Of a stretch of 64,000 nt of DNA, positions 34,723 to 45,557 are shown one piece after another. The notes under the pieces are model-generated. The model saw only the letters and a list, made by a program, of their open reading frames with translations. It was not told the DNA's origin and searched no databases. The stretch is from Ornithinimicrobium tianjinense (GTDB taxonomy: Bacteria; Actinomycetota; Actinomycetes; Actinomycetales; Dermatophilaceae): assembly GCF_014636495.1 (NCBI RefSeq), contig NZ_BMEM01000002.1:62001-126000 (forward strand), written 5' to 3'. Position 1 is the stretch's first letter. The number at the start of each line of letters is the position of its first letter. A program made the position numbers and the translations under genes.

Positions 34723-36058
34723 GCTGGTCCTCCTCGGTCGGGGCGGGCACGGGCTCACGCACGTGCTCGGACGGGCTGTCAGGGTGGGCGGTGGGCTCGA
34801 GGCGACGCACCAGGACGGTGGCGACCCGACGGCGGCGGCCGGCCATCCGCTCCGCGGTCAGCTCCAGGCCGGAGACCTCGCCGACCGACCCCTGGATCGG
34901 GACCCGGCCGATCACGGTCGCGAGGAGACCGCCGACGGAGTCGACGTCCTCGGTCTCGATCTCGACGTCGAACATCTCGGCGAGGTCGTCGACCGGCAGG
35001 TTGGCCGGCACCCGGGTCAGCTCCCTGCCGTCGGCATCCATCACCTGCTCGACGTCCGCCTGCTCGCGGTCGTGCTCGTCGGTGATCTCGCCGACGATCT
35101 CCTCGAGGACGTCCTCGATCGTGACGAGGCCGGCGGTGCCGCCGTACTCGTCGATGACCAGCGCGACGTGCTGACGGGCCTGCTGCATCTCGCGCAGCAG
35201 CGCGTCGACACGCTTCATCTCCGGCACACGCTGGACCGGGCGCATCACCTCGGTGACGACGACGGCTCCGACGGCGTCGGGATGGGCGTTGGCGTAGCGG
35301 GCGACGTCCTTGAAGTAGAGCATCCCCAGCACGTCGTCGGTGTCCTCGCCGACGACGGGGACGCGGGAGAAGCCCGAGCGCAGGAACAGGGACATGGCCT
35401 GCCGGAGGACCTTCTCGGACTTGATGGTGACCAGGTCGGGCCGCGGCACCATCACCTCCCGGGCCACCGTGTCCCCCAGCTCGAAGATCGAGTGGATCAT
35501 CTCCCGTTCCTCGTCCTCGATGACCGAGGACTCCCCCGCCAGGTCGACCAGCTCGCGCAGCTCGGACTCCGAGGCGAAGGGGCCCTCGGCATACCCCCGG
35601 CCCGGGGTCACGGCATTGGCGGTGACGACCAGCAGCTTGGCGACGGGGCCGAGGAAGAGGCGCAGCAGCCGCACCACGGGAGCGGCGAGCAGGGCGACGG
35701 ACTCGACGTGCTGGCGACCCAGCGTCCGCGGCGAGACCCCGACCACCCCGAAGGAGACCACGGCCATGATCGCCGTCGCGACGAGGGCGGTCCGCCAGTG
35801 CGAGTCGGCGACGATGTCCACCGCGACCGTGACGAGGACGGCCGTGGCCGCCTCGGCCGTGACGCGCACGAAGGTGGCGACGGCGAGGTACGGCGAGGCG
35901 TCGGCCATGATCCGCGCCAGCGCCCGGGAGCCGCGACGGCGCTCCTCGAGCAGCTGGGCCGCCCGGTGACGGCCGACCCGCTGCAGAGCGGTCTCGCCGG
36001 CGGCGAGCAGGAACGCGATGACCGTGGTGGCGATCGCGAGGAGGACGAGCGAGGTCAT
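34712..36058 (-). CDS. Hemolysin-family (CNNM/CorC-type) membrane protein with CBS domains
   Basis: 448 residues. The N-terminal CNNM/DUF21 membrane domain (about 1-150) has several spans ([40 protein letters not shown]). Two CBS domains follow ([17 protein letters not shown] to [12 protein letters not shown], and [17 protein letters not shown] to [30 protein letters not shown]). A CorC_HlyC domain ends the protein. Members are linked to magnesium/cobalt homeostasis; the haemolysin name is historical. It overlaps ybeY by four bases. Confidence 0.93.
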   Translation of the reverse strand: MTSLVLLAIATTVIAFLLAAGETALQRVGRHRAAQLLEERRRGSRALARIMADASPYLAVATFVRVTAEAATAVLVTVAVDIVADSHWRTALVATAIMAVVSFGVVGVSPRTLGRQHVESVALLAAPVVRLLRLFLGPVAKLLVVTANAVTPGRGYAEGPFASESELRELVDLAGESSVIEDEEREMIHSIFELGDTVAREVMVPRPDLVTIKSEKVLRQAMSLFLRSGFSRVPVVGEDTDDVLGMLYFKDVARYANAHPDAVGAVVVTEVMRPVQRVPEMKRVDALLREMQQARQHVALVIDEYGGTAGLVTIEDVLEEIVGEITDEHDREQADVEQVMDADGRELTRVPANLPVDDLAEMFDVEIETEDVDSVGGLLATVIGRVPIQGSVGEVSGLELTAERMAGRRRRVATVLVRRLEPTAHPDSPSEHVREPVPAPTEEDQRAR

Positions 36059-36560
36059 CCGGCGGTCCCACCAGCCTCCGGCGCCGCCGTCGTCGTGCGG
36101 CCCCGCTCGGCCAGGAAGGTGAGCAGCAGGGTGCGCTGCAGGTCGAACATCTCGCGCTCCTCGGCCGGATCGGCATGGTCGAAGCCCAGCAGGTGGAGGA
36201 TGCCGTGGGTGGTGAGGAGCAGCAGCTCGTCGCCCACCGCGTGGCCGGCCGCCTGCGCCTGCGCCCGGGCCACGGACGGGCAGAGCACGACGTCCCCGAG
36301 CAGACCCGGCTCAGGCTCCTGCCCCTCGCGGCCCGGCCGCAGCTCGTCCATCGGGAAGCTCATGACGTCGGTCGGACCGGGCAGGTCCATCCACTGCTCG
36401 TGCAGGGCAGCCATCGCCGGCTCGTCGACCAGGGTGATCGTCAGCTCCGCCTGCGGATGCACGCGCATCTGGGCGAGCACATGACGCCCCAGGTCCGCCA
36501 GCTCCTGCTCCGGCACCGGCGAGGGCACCTCGCCAGACTCGTTGAGGACCTCGATGCTCA

Positions 36561-36561
<1 letters not shown>
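36055..36561 (-). CDS. ybeY: rRNA maturation RNase YbeY
   Basis: 168 residues. The zinc site [17 protein letters not shown] matches HGxLHLxGYDH. It acts in 16S rRNA 3'-end processing and ribosome quality control. It shares one base with phoH (TGATG) and overlaps the CBS gene by four, so phoH-ybeY-corC-era forms a tightly coupled block, standard for bacteria. Length and N-terminus ([11 protein letters not shown]) are normal. Confidence 0.95.
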
Positions 36562-37679
<1,118 letters not shown>

Positions 37680-37692
37680 CAGGTGCCCCAGT

Positions 37693-39102
37693 CTAGGCGT
37701 CGGCCCCCGTCACGGCAGGCGCATCCGCCACCCGCGCCCCCGGCGGCGTCTCGCGGGTCCGGGAGGCGGAGAGGACCGAGAGCGCGCCGACGCCGACGGC
37801 CACCGCCAGCGTCCCGACGAAGGCGGTGTGCTGCTGGCTGCCGTAGAAGGCGCCGAACGCGACACCGGCGAGCGCCAGCGCCACGGCACTGCCCAGCGCC
37901 TCCCCGACGGCCAGGGCAGAGGTGTTGCGCCCCACCTCCGACGGCGGGGAGAGCCGCATCGTGAGCAACGTCGTCGTGGGGTAGGCCAGGCCCACGCCGA
38001 GCGTGGCGAGCCCGTAGAGCAGAACGACGACCCACCCTGGCCCGGCGACCACCACCACGAGCCCGAGGAGCACCATCATGGCGGTGAACACGACGACCCC
38101 GACGAGCATCACGCGGTAGCGGTCGGTGGTCTCGGGCAGACGCCCCTGGAGCCAGGAACCGAGCGCCCACGTCACGCTGGCCGCGGCGAGGACCGAACCC
38201 GCCTGCGCGGGTGAGTAGCCGTGCTCGTCCCGCAGCATGAGGGGCAGATAGGCCTCGGCGGTGACGAAGCTCGCGCCGAGCGCCGCCCGCACCCCGATCA
38301 CCGAGGCCAGACCGCGGCCCAGGGTGAGGGTGCCCGGCGGCAGCAGGCGCAGGGCGGAGCCGAGCAGCACGACGACCGCGGCGCCCCCGACCAGCCACTC
38401 CAGCCCCTCGACCCGCTCCCCGGCGAGGTTGAGCAGGGCCACGCTCACGGCGGCCGCGACGGCCCAGGCGATGGTGGAGGGGCGCAGGTATGGCGCGTCC
38501 GCCCCGGGGTGGGTGCCCCGTAGCGCAGGGCGCAGCACGAGGAGGGAGAGCACCACGAAGGGTGCCACCCCCAGGAAGACCCAGCGCCAGGACAGCTGCT
38601 CCACGAGCAGTCCGGTGAGCAGCGGGCCGGCGAGCCCCGGTACGACCCAGGCGGCCGCGAGCAGCGAGAAGACGGCGGGTCGTCGCGCGTCCGGGATCCG
38701 CTGGGCGATCACGACATACACCGCGACGGTCGACAGGCCCGACCCCAGGCCCTGCAGACCCCGTCCCAGGACGAAGATCTCCATCCCGGGGGCGAGGCCG
38801 GCCACGAGGAGTCCGGCGGCGAAGAGCGCCGATCCCGCGACCACGACGGGGCCGGGACCGCTGCGGTCGCACCACCAGCCCCCCACGATCATGCCGACGA
38901 CGCTGGCGGCGACGGTCGCGCCGAAGGCGAGGTTGTAGAGCGCGTAGCCGTCGAGGGCGGCCGCGACCGTCGGCATGGCTGCTCCGACCGCGATGTACTC
39001 GAGGGCGAAGAGGGCGATCAGGCCGGCCGCACCGACCGAGGCGCTGCGCAGGCCGGGCGCGAAGATCGAGGTGGGGACTGGTGCGGCGGGGGCTGGGTTC
39101 AC
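37693..39102 (-). CDS. MFS transporter
   Basis: 469 residues with about 14 membrane spans. The first span region reads LIALFALEYIAVGAAMPTVAAAL, and GGWWCDRSGPGPVVVAGSALF is a motif A variant. GRGLQGLGSGLSTVAVYVVIAQ is typical of DHA2-like members. The GTG start overlaps the rsmE stop by four bases. It sits inside the conserved hrcA-dnaJ-rsmE-phoH-ybeY run, where a transporter is not usual, so it appears to be a lineage-specific insertion. Substrate unknown. Confidence 0.88.
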   Translation of the reverse strand: MNPAPAAPVPTSIFAPGLRSASVGAAGLIALFALEYIAVGAAMPTVAAALDGYALYNLAFGATVAASVVGMIVGGWWCDRSGPGPVVVAGSALFAAGLLVAGLAPGMEIFVLGRGLQGLGSGLSTVAVYVVIAQRIPDARRPAVFSLLAAAWVVPGLAGPLLTGLLVEQLSWRWVFLGVAPFVVLSLLVLRPALRGTHPGADAPYLRPSTIAWAVAAAVSVALLNLAGERVEGLEWLVGGAAVVVLLGSALRLLPPGTLTLGRGLASVIGVRAALGASFVTAEAYLPLMLRDEHGYSPAQAGSVLAAASVTWALGSWLQGRLPETTDRYRVMLVGVVVFTAMMVLLGLVVVVAGPGWVVVLLYGLATLGVGLAYPTTTLLTMRLSPPSEVGRNTSALAVGEALGSAVALALAGVAFGAFYGSQQHTAFVGTLAVAVGVGALSVLSASRTRETPPGARVADAPAVTGADA

Positions 39103-39836
39103 CGCCACCCCGCACGGGTGTGCAGGGCGGCAAGCGCAGCGGGTCCGGCTGTGGAGGTCCTCAGCACCGTCGAGCCGAGGCGCACCGCCACGGCGCCCGC
39201 ACCCGTGAGGGCGGTGAGCTCGTCGTCGCTGACGCCGCCCTCGGGGCCGACGACGAGGAGCACCTCGCCGGCCTTGGGCAGGGTCACGTCGGTCAGCGCT
39301 CGGCTCGCGGACTCGTGCAGCACGAGCGCCAGGTCGGCGGACGTGACGCGGCCCAGCAGCTCGGCCCGGTGCGCCAGCGGCGCGACATCGGGCACCCGCA
39401 CCCGGCGGGACTGCTTGACCGCGGCGACGACGGTCTGCTCCCACTTGCGGTGGGCCTTCTCGGCCCGCTCGGCGCGCCAGCGCACGATGGAGCGGTCGGC
39501 CTGCCACGGCACGATCTCGTCGACGTCCAGCTCGGTTGCGGTCTCGACCGCCAGCAGGTCGCGGTCGCCCTTGGCCAGGGCCTGCACGAGGACGAGCCGC
39601 AGCGGCGCCGTCGGCTGCTCCCCCAGCTCCTCGACGCGCAGGTCGAGCGCGCCGCGGTGGGAGAGGGAGACCGAGCACACGGCATACCGGCCCGTGCCGT
39701 CCGAGAGGAGCACCTGCTCGCCCGGGCCCAGACGCTGCACGTCGGCGGCGTGCCGGCCCTCCGGGCCGTCGAGGTGGACCTCGGTCGTGCCGTCCGGCAG
39801 CGAGCCGGCGGCGACGAGGAAGAGGGGTGCGGTCAC
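39099..39836 (-). CDS. rsmE: 16S rRNA (uracil1498-N3)-methyltransferase
   Basis: 245 residues. The N-terminal PUA-like domain (VTAPLFLVAAGSLP to DLRVEELGEQ) precedes a SPOUT/trefoil-knot methyltransferase domain with LLVVGPEGGVSDDEL and VRLGSTVLRTSTAGPAAL forming the SAM-binding knot. GTG at 39836 is four bases after the dnaJ stop and gives the family start. It modifies U1498 in the decoding centre. Location directly after dnaJ is the conserved one. Confidence 0.94.
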   Translation of the reverse strand: MTAPLFLVAAGSLPDGTTEVHLDGPEGRHAADVQRLGPGEQVLLSDGTGRYAVCSVSLSHRGALDLRVEELGEQPTAPLRLVLVQALAKGDRDLLAVETATELDVDEIVPWQADRSIVRWRAERAEKAHRKWEQTVVAAVKQSRRVRVPDVAPLAHRAELLGRVTSADLALVLHESASRALTDVTLPKAGEVLLVVGPEGGVSDDELTALTGAGAVAVRLGSTVLRTSTAGPAALAALHTRAGWR

Positions 39837-39840
39837 GTCC

Positions 39841-40968
39841 TCACCGGCCGCGCAGCGCGTCCCAGAGCTTGCCCTTGCGGCCGTGGCCCTGACCGGCGGA
39901 GGCCAGGCGGCCCTGCGGCCGGGTCTCACCGCGGTCCTCGGCGAGGCGCGTCAGGAGCTCGCGCTGCTCGTCGGAGAGACGGGTGGGGACCCGGACGTCC
40001 AGGTGGACGACGAGGTCACCGCGCCCCTCGTGACGCAGATGGTTGACGCCGAGGCCGGGCAGGCGCACGGTCTCGCCGGGTTGCGTGCCCTCGTCGACGA
40101 CCACCTCGCGCTCCCCGTCCAGCGTGTCCAGCGGGATCGTCGAGCCGAGCGCGGCGGCGGTCATCGGCACCTCGAGGGTGCAGTGGAGGTCGTCGCCCCG
40201 ACGGGTGAAGGTGTCGTCGGCGGCGACCGCGATCTCGACGTAGAGGTCGCCGGGCTCGCCGCCGTAGGGGCCCACCTCGCTCTCACCGGCCAGCTGGATG
40301 CGGGTGCCGCTGTCGACGCCGCCGGGGACCTTGATGGTCAGGTCCCGGCGGGTGCGCACACGCCCCTCGCCGGAGCAGTCGAAGCACGGGTGCTCGATGA
40401 CGTCGCCGTAGCCGCGGCACGCCTGGCACGGTCGGGAGGTCATGACCTGGCCCAGGAAGGATCGCTGGACCTGCTGGATCTCGCCGCGGCCGGCGCAGAC
40501 CTGGCAGGTGCTCGTGCCGGTGCCGGGCTGGGCGCCCGAGCCCGAGCAGGTGGCGCAGCCGATCGCGGTGTCGAGCGTGAGCGTCTCCTCGCCGCCGAAG
40601 ACGGCGGTGCGCAGGTCGATGTCGAGGCGGACGAGCGCGTCGTGGCCCCGCTGCACACGCGAGCGCGGGCCGCGCGCGCCGGCCGCGGTGCCGCCGAAGA
40701 AGGCGTCCATGATGTCGCTGAAGGAGAAGCCCTGGCCGAAGCCGCCGGTGGCGCCGCCGTAGGGGTCCTGTCCGCGGTCGTACGCCGCCCGCTTGTCGGC
40801 GTCCGCGAGGACGTCGTAGGCCTGCGAGACGCGCTTGAACTCGCTCTCGGCGTCGGCTCCGGGGTTGACGTCAGGGTGCAGGGTCCGCGCCTTCTTGCGG
40901 TAGGCGCGCTTGATCTCCTCGAGGGTGGCCTCGCGGGAGACACCGAGGTCTGCGTAGTAGTCGTTCAC
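39841..40968 (-). CDS. dnaJ: Molecular chaperone DnaJ (hrcA-linked, DnaJ2-type)
   Basis: 375 residues. The J-domain (1-70) carries HPD in LHPDVNPGAD; a Gly/Phe-rich segment follows (GGATGGFGQGFSF). The zinc-finger domain has four CxxC-type motifs: CATCSGSG, CQVCAGRG, CQACRGYG and CFDCSGEG. Two beta-barrel substrate domains end the protein. It stimulates DnaK ATPase. It is 91 nt downstream of hrcA and is expected to be under the CIRCE element upstream. Confidence 0.96.
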   Translation of the reverse strand: MNDYYADLGVSREATLEEIKRAYRKKARTLHPDVNPGADAESEFKRVSQAYDVLADADKRAAYDRGQDPYGGATGGFGQGFSFSDIMDAFFGGTAAGARGPRSRVQRGHDALVRLDIDLRTAVFGGEETLTLDTAIGCATCSGSGAQPGTGTSTCQVCAGRGEIQQVQRSFLGQVMTSRPCQACRGYGDVIEHPCFDCSGEGRVRTRRDLTIKVPGGVDSGTRIQLAGESEVGPYGGEPGDLYVEIAVAADDTFTRRGDDLHCTLEVPMTAAALGSTIPLDTLDGEREVVVDEGTQPGETVRLPGLGVNHLRHEGRGDLVVHLDVRVPTRLSDEQRELLTRLAEDRGETRPQGRLASAGQGHGRKGKLWDALRGR

Positions 40969-41059
40969 TGGTTCGGGGCGTCCTTGGGTCGGCGTGCGTC
41001 AGCGGTGGTCAACGGTCGGAGGGCCTGAGGTATGCCCGGGGTCGGGTGCGCGGGGTGTC

Positions 41060-42088
41060 TCACCCCTCCAGGATCTCGGCCACGTAGTGGGCGACGGCGC
41101 GCACCGCGGCCATCGCCTGGGGGTAGTCCATCCGGGTCGGGCCCAGCACGCCCAGGCCGCCGACCACGCCATACCGGGTGGCGACGACCGAGGTGGTCTG
41201 GAGCGGCTCGTAGGGGTTCTCGTGGCCGATGGACACGGCGACGGCGTCCCCGGCCTCGCCGCTCGCGAGCGTGGACATGCCCCCGATCAGCCGGAGCAGG
41301 ACGACGTGCTCCTCGAGCGCGTCGAGCACCGACGACAGTGAGGTCGGGAAGTCCGTGCCGACCCGCGCCAGGTTGGCGGTGCCGGCCAGCACGACCCGCT
41401 CCTCGGTGTCCGCAGCAGCGGCGTCGGCCAGGGCGGCCGCGACGGACTCGGCCACCCGCCGGTCGTCCACGGGCACGGCGTCGAGCACGGAGGCGAGTCG
41501 CGCCGGGATCATCGAGAGCAGCTGCCCCACGGCCGCGCCGTTGATCCGCGAGCGCAGGTCGGCGACCGCCAGCTCGTCGCCGGACAGGTCGCGGCCGACG
41601 TCGACGACGCGCTGCTCCACGCGGCCCGTGTTGGCGATGAGCACCACCATCAGACGGGTGCCACCCACCGGGACGAGCTCGACGTGGCGGACCGTGGAGC
41701 GCGACAGGCTGGGGTACTGCATGACGGCGACCTGCTGCGTCAGGCTCGACAGCAGCCGGGTCGTGCGGGACACGACGTCGTCGAGGTCGACGGCGCCACC
41801 GAGGAACTGCTCGATCGCGGTGCGCTCGGCGCGCGAGAGCGGCTTGACGGTGGAGAGCCGGTCGACGAACAGGCGGTAGCCGGCGTCGGTGGGCACCCGG
41901 CCGGCGCTCGTGTGCGGCGCCGTGATGAGGCCCTCCTCCTCGAGGACGGCCATGTCGTTGCGGACGGTCGCGGCCGAGACACCCAGCCGGTGGCGCTCCA
42001 GGAGCGCCTTGGAGCCCACTGGCTCGGAGGTCTTCACGTAGTCCTGGACGATCGCGCGGAGCACCTCGAGGCGACGGTCGTCGCTCAT
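41060..42088 (-). CDS. hrcA: Heat-inducible transcription repressor HrcA
   Basis: 342 residues. A winged-helix N-terminus ([29 protein letters not shown] and [18 protein letters not shown]) precedes a GAF-like domain (about 110-340). It represses heat-shock genes by binding CIRCE and is reactivated by GroEL. ATG at 42088 is the family start; a perfect CIRCE element lies about 30 bases upstream, so autoregulation is expected. Confidence 0.96.
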   Translation of the reverse strand: MSDDRRLEVLRAIVQDYVKTSEPVGSKALLERHRLGVSAATVRNDMAVLEEEGLITAPHTSAGRVPTDAGYRLFVDRLSTVKPLSRAERTAIEQFLGGAVDLDDVVSRTTRLLSSLTQQVAVMQYPSLSRSTVRHVELVPVGGTRLMVVLIANTGRVEQRVVDVGRDLSGDELAVADLRSRINGAAVGQLLSMIPARLASVLDAVPVDDRRVAESVAAALADAAAADTEERVVLAGTANLARVGTDFPTSLSSVLDALEEHVVLLRLIGGMSTLASGEAGDAVAVSIGHENPYEPLQTTSVVATRYGVVGGLGVLGPTRMDYPQAMAAVRAVAHYVAEILEG

Positions 42089-42118
42089 GGTCGGCTCACC
42101 TCCCCTGGCGTTGGCGGT

Positions 42119-42145
42119 CTGGCACTCTCTGGCACTGAGTGCCAG
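42119..42145. promoter_or_regulatory. CIRCE element (HrcA operator)
   Basis: CTGGCACTC, nine spacer bases and GAGTGCCAG form a perfect 9-bp inverted repeat with the exact CIRCE spacing (consensus TTAGCACTC-N9-GAGTGCTAA). It lies just upstream of hrcA on the minus strand and about 125 bases upstream of fumC on the plus strand. Confidence 0.95.
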
Positions 42146-42180
42146 TCTACGCGGGTCTGCCGGGTGCTCGGCCCCTCCCG

Positions 42181-42226
42181 ACCGGACAGGCGCTCGTGCC
42201 ACCCACCCCTCCCGACCGGACAGGCG
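42181..42226. repeat. Two copies of the ACCGGACAGGCG core, 34 bp apart
   Basis: ACCGGACAGGCG starts at 42181 and 42215. The copies are embedded in a longer near-identical unit (CCTCCCGACCGG, then CAGGCGCTCGTGCC). They lie in the hrcA-fumC gap, upstream of fumC, and share the core of the 27.15 kb and 43.7 kb arrays, though the period here is 34, not 22. Confidence 0.9.
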
Positions 42227-42270
42227 CTCGTGCCAGCCGCCCTGGCGCCGTGTCGTCCTACGATCGGGGC

Positions 42271-43677
<1,407 letters not shown>

Positions 43678-43704
43678 GAGCACCGCCCGCGCAGCCCCTC
43701 GCCG

Positions 43705-43793
43705 ACCGGACAGGCAGGACGGCCGGTCCGGCAGCAACGCCTGTCCGGTCCGGCAGCAACGCCTGTCCGGTCCGGCAGCAACGCCTGTCCGGT
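43705..43793. repeat. 22-bp-period repeat array downstream of fumC, mostly inverted
   Basis: One direct core ACCGGACAGGCA is at 43705-43716. Three reverse-oriented cores CGCCTGTCCGGT start at 43738, 43760 and 43782, again exactly 22 bp apart. The unit on the minus strand is ACCGGACAGGCGTT plus GCTGCCGG, so it shares a 14-base core with the 27.15 kb array but has a different 8-base part. The opposed copies can form a hairpin after fumC. Confidence 0.93.
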
Positions 43794-43860
43794 CGGGTCT
43801 GGGGAGTGATCGAGGCGTGGCGAGCCTCACCCGCCACACCCGTCTCACGGCATACCCTCG

Positions 43861-44730
43861 GTGCCCGTGATGGACCGGTATGGAGCTGACGTGCTGAAGA
43901 CCGACTGGAGGGCGCCGCGCCGCGGGCGCGCCCAGGAGGTCGAGGCGGTGACGGGGACCGTCGTGGAGGACGTCGACACCGGCTGGGTCGGGGCGGTCGT
44001 GCGTGTCGAGAAGGCCGGTGGCATGCAGGTGGTCCACCTCGAGGACCGGCGCGGCCGGGTCAAGGGCTTCCCGCTGGGACCGGGCTTCCTCATCGACGGT
44101 GCCCCCGTCGTGCTCACCGCGCCGACGGCCGAGCGCCGCGCGCAGGTCCAGGCGGCGCAGCAGGCCGCGAGCCGGACCGCCAGCGGGTCGGTGCGCGTGG
44201 TCGGGCAGGCGGCACGCGTGGCCAGCGGCTCCCGGATCTGGGTCGAGGGCAAGCACGACGCCGAGCTCGTCGAGAAGGTCTGGGGCGACGACCTGCGGGT
44301 CGAGGGCGTGGTCGTGGAGATGCTCGACGGGGTCGACGACCTCGCGGCGGCGATCCGCGACTTTCGCCCCACGGCCGACCGGCGCCTCGGCATCCTCGTC
44401 GACCACCTGGTCCCCGGCACCAAGGAGAGCCGCATCGTGGCGGAGGCAGAGAAGGTCAGCCCGCACGCGCGGATCCTCGGGCACCCGTACGTCGACGTGT
44501 GGCAGTCGGTCAAGCCCGCACGCCTCGGCCTGACCGCCTGGCCCGTCATCGAGAAGGGGCGTTCGTGGAAGCACGGGGTGCTCGAAGAGTTGGGTTATCC
44601 CCATAGCACCCAGGCCGACGTCGCCCTAGGTTGGAAGAAGATCCTCAGCACCGTGCGTTCCTACAGCGACCTGGAACCCACGCTGCTCGCCAGCGTCGAA
44701 GAGCTCATCGACTTCGTCACCGTTCCATGA
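43861..44730 (+). CDS. DUF3097 family protein (TOPRIM-like segment)
   Basis: 289 residues from GTG at 43861. The N-terminal beta-rich half (about 1-100) is followed by a segment resembling a TOPRIM nucleotide-binding fold: WVEGKHDAELVEKVWG (Glu), VVVEMLDGVDDL and LGILVDHL (acidic positions). The family is confined to actinobacteria and uncharacterised. Its position near hemW and hrcA is conserved. TOPRIM resemblance is by eye; nuclease or primase-like activity is not shown. A DUF4870 gene follows after 16 bases. Confidence 0.85.
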   Translation: MPVMDRYGADVLKTDWRAPRRGRAQEVEAVTGTVVEDVDTGWVGAVVRVEKAGGMQVVHLEDRRGRVKGFPLGPGFLIDGAPVVLTAPTAERRAQVQAAQQAASRTASGSVRVVGQAARVASGSRIWVEGKHDAELVEKVWGDDLRVEGVVVEMLDGVDDLAAAIRDFRPTADRRLGILVDHLVPGTKESRIVAEAEKVSPHARILGHPYVDVWQSVKPARLGLTAWPVIEKGRSWKHGVLEELGYPHSTQADVALGWKKILSTVRSYSDLEPTLLASVEELIDFVTVP

Positions 44731-44746
44731 CCGCAGGAGGGCCACC

Positions 44747-45166
44747 ATGAGCCAGCACCCCCACCCCAACCATCCCTACCCCCAGGCACCGGGCACCCCG
44801 GCCGTCAACGGCGAGGAGCGCACCATGATGCTCCTGGCCCACCTGTCCGCTCCGGCCGCCATGCTCCTCAGTGCCGGCTGGCTGCCGTTCCTCGGCCCGC
44901 TGCTCGTGTGGCTCTTCTACAAGGACCGCAGCCGGGCCGTCCGCGCCGCCGCCGCCGGCGCCTTCAACTTCAACATCGGCCTGACGGTCGCCTCCGTCCT
45001 GACCTGGATCAGCGTCATCGTGACGCTCGGGATCGGCCTCCTCTGGGCGGTCCCGATCTGGATCGTGATCTTCATCGCGCAGATCTGGGTGCACCTCAAG
45101 GCCGCCCTGGCCGCCAACCGCGGCGAGGTCTACGACTACCCGTTCCAGGTGCGCATCCTCAGCTGA
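44747..45166 (+). CDS. DUF4870 domain-containing membrane protein
   Basis: 139 residues. A His/Pro-rich N-terminus of about 25 residues (SQHPHPNHPYPQAPG) precedes the DUF4870 domain with three or four membrane segments (MMLLAHLSAPAAMLLSAGWLPF, FLGPLLVWLFYKDRS, SVLTWISVIVTLGIGLLWAVPIWIVIFI) and the typical AAAAGAFNFNIG and GEVYDYPF segments. Function unknown. An AGGAGG-like ribosome site precedes it and an intrinsic terminator with six T follows. Confidence 0.9.
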   Translation: MSQHPHPNHPYPQAPGTPAVNGEERTMMLLAHLSAPAAMLLSAGWLPFLGPLLVWLFYKDRSRAVRAAAAGAFNFNIGLTVASVLTWISVIVTLGIGLLWAVPIWIVIFIAQIWVHLKAALAANRGEVYDYPFQVRILS

Positions 45167-45169
45167 CGA

Positions 45170-45197
45170 CCCTGACGCCGGTCGCAGGGAGTTTTTT
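45170..45197 (+). terminator. Intrinsic terminator after the DUF3097-DUF4870 genes
   Basis: CCCTGAC and GTC-GC-AGGG form a short stem with a two-base bulge around GCCG, followed two bases later by TTTTTT at 45192-45197. A T-run this long is rare in this window. Confidence 0.75.
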
Positions 45198-45450
45198 CGA
45201 CCAACCCCTTGCGCCCGGCGCCGGAGAGGCGTAGAACAGTCTGTACGCACTCCTTCGGGAGAGCGGGTCGCAAGACTTGTCGAGGATTCGTCGTTCTTCG
45301 AACAGCCCTTTGTGATGCAGGGTTCGAGCCTCCGGCACCTGTGCGACCGTCCAGCTGGCACCACGGCTGGTCGTGTGGCCCGACCCGCGAACTCATACTT
45401 CGCGGGACGGGCCACACCTTTGTCTGCGGGGGGATGGCCCACCGGGACAG
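45198..45450 (+). ncRNA. Candidate small RNA gene (promoter plus structured transcript) in the DUF4870-hemW gap
   Basis: The 391-nt gap has no convincing coding region. A promoter-like TTGCGC (45209-45214), 17-base spacer and TAGAAC (45232-45237) is followed by a structured stretch: CTCC-TTCG-GGAG at 45250-45261, GTTC/GAAC around 45293-45302, CCAGC/GCTGG around 45351-45370, and a 19-bp terminator-like hairpin at 45373-45417. It does not match tRNA, tmRNA, SRP RNA or RNase P RNA by eye. A transcript of about 170 nt is inferred; none is proven. Confidence 0.4.
45373..45417 (+). terminator. 19-bp hairpin with CTCATAC loop
   Basis: Arms 45373-45391 and 45399-45417 pair over 19 positions with one A-A mismatch, around the loop CTCATAC. 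CTTTGTCT follows on the plus strand, so it can end the candidate small RNA. A second hairpin with the same loop lies 37 bases on. Confidence 0.75.
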
Positions 45451-45454
45451 GAAC

Positions 45455-45493
45455 GGATCAGCCCTGCCGGCTCATACCCGGCAGGGCTGATCC
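45455..45493. terminator. 16-bp hairpin with CTCATAC loop, 3' of hemW
   Basis: GGATCAGCCCTGCCGG at 45455-45470 pairs perfectly with 45478-45493 around the loop CTCATAC; the stem extends by about five more pairs (GAACG/CGTTC) after a one-base bulge. It lies 65 bases beyond the hemW stop and probably ends that transcript. Confidence 0.8.
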
Positions 45494-45557
45494 CGTTCTA
45501 CCGCGAGCAGCCGTCCACCAGCCCTCTTCGGTATGGCGTGTCGGTGAACTTTCTCGC

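Noticed and set aside
45310-45345. tRNA-like T-arm (GGTTCGAGCC) in the DUF4870-hemW gap
   Set aside because: No matching acceptor strand, D-arm or anticodon arm is present upstream, and the T-stem has an A-C mismatch.
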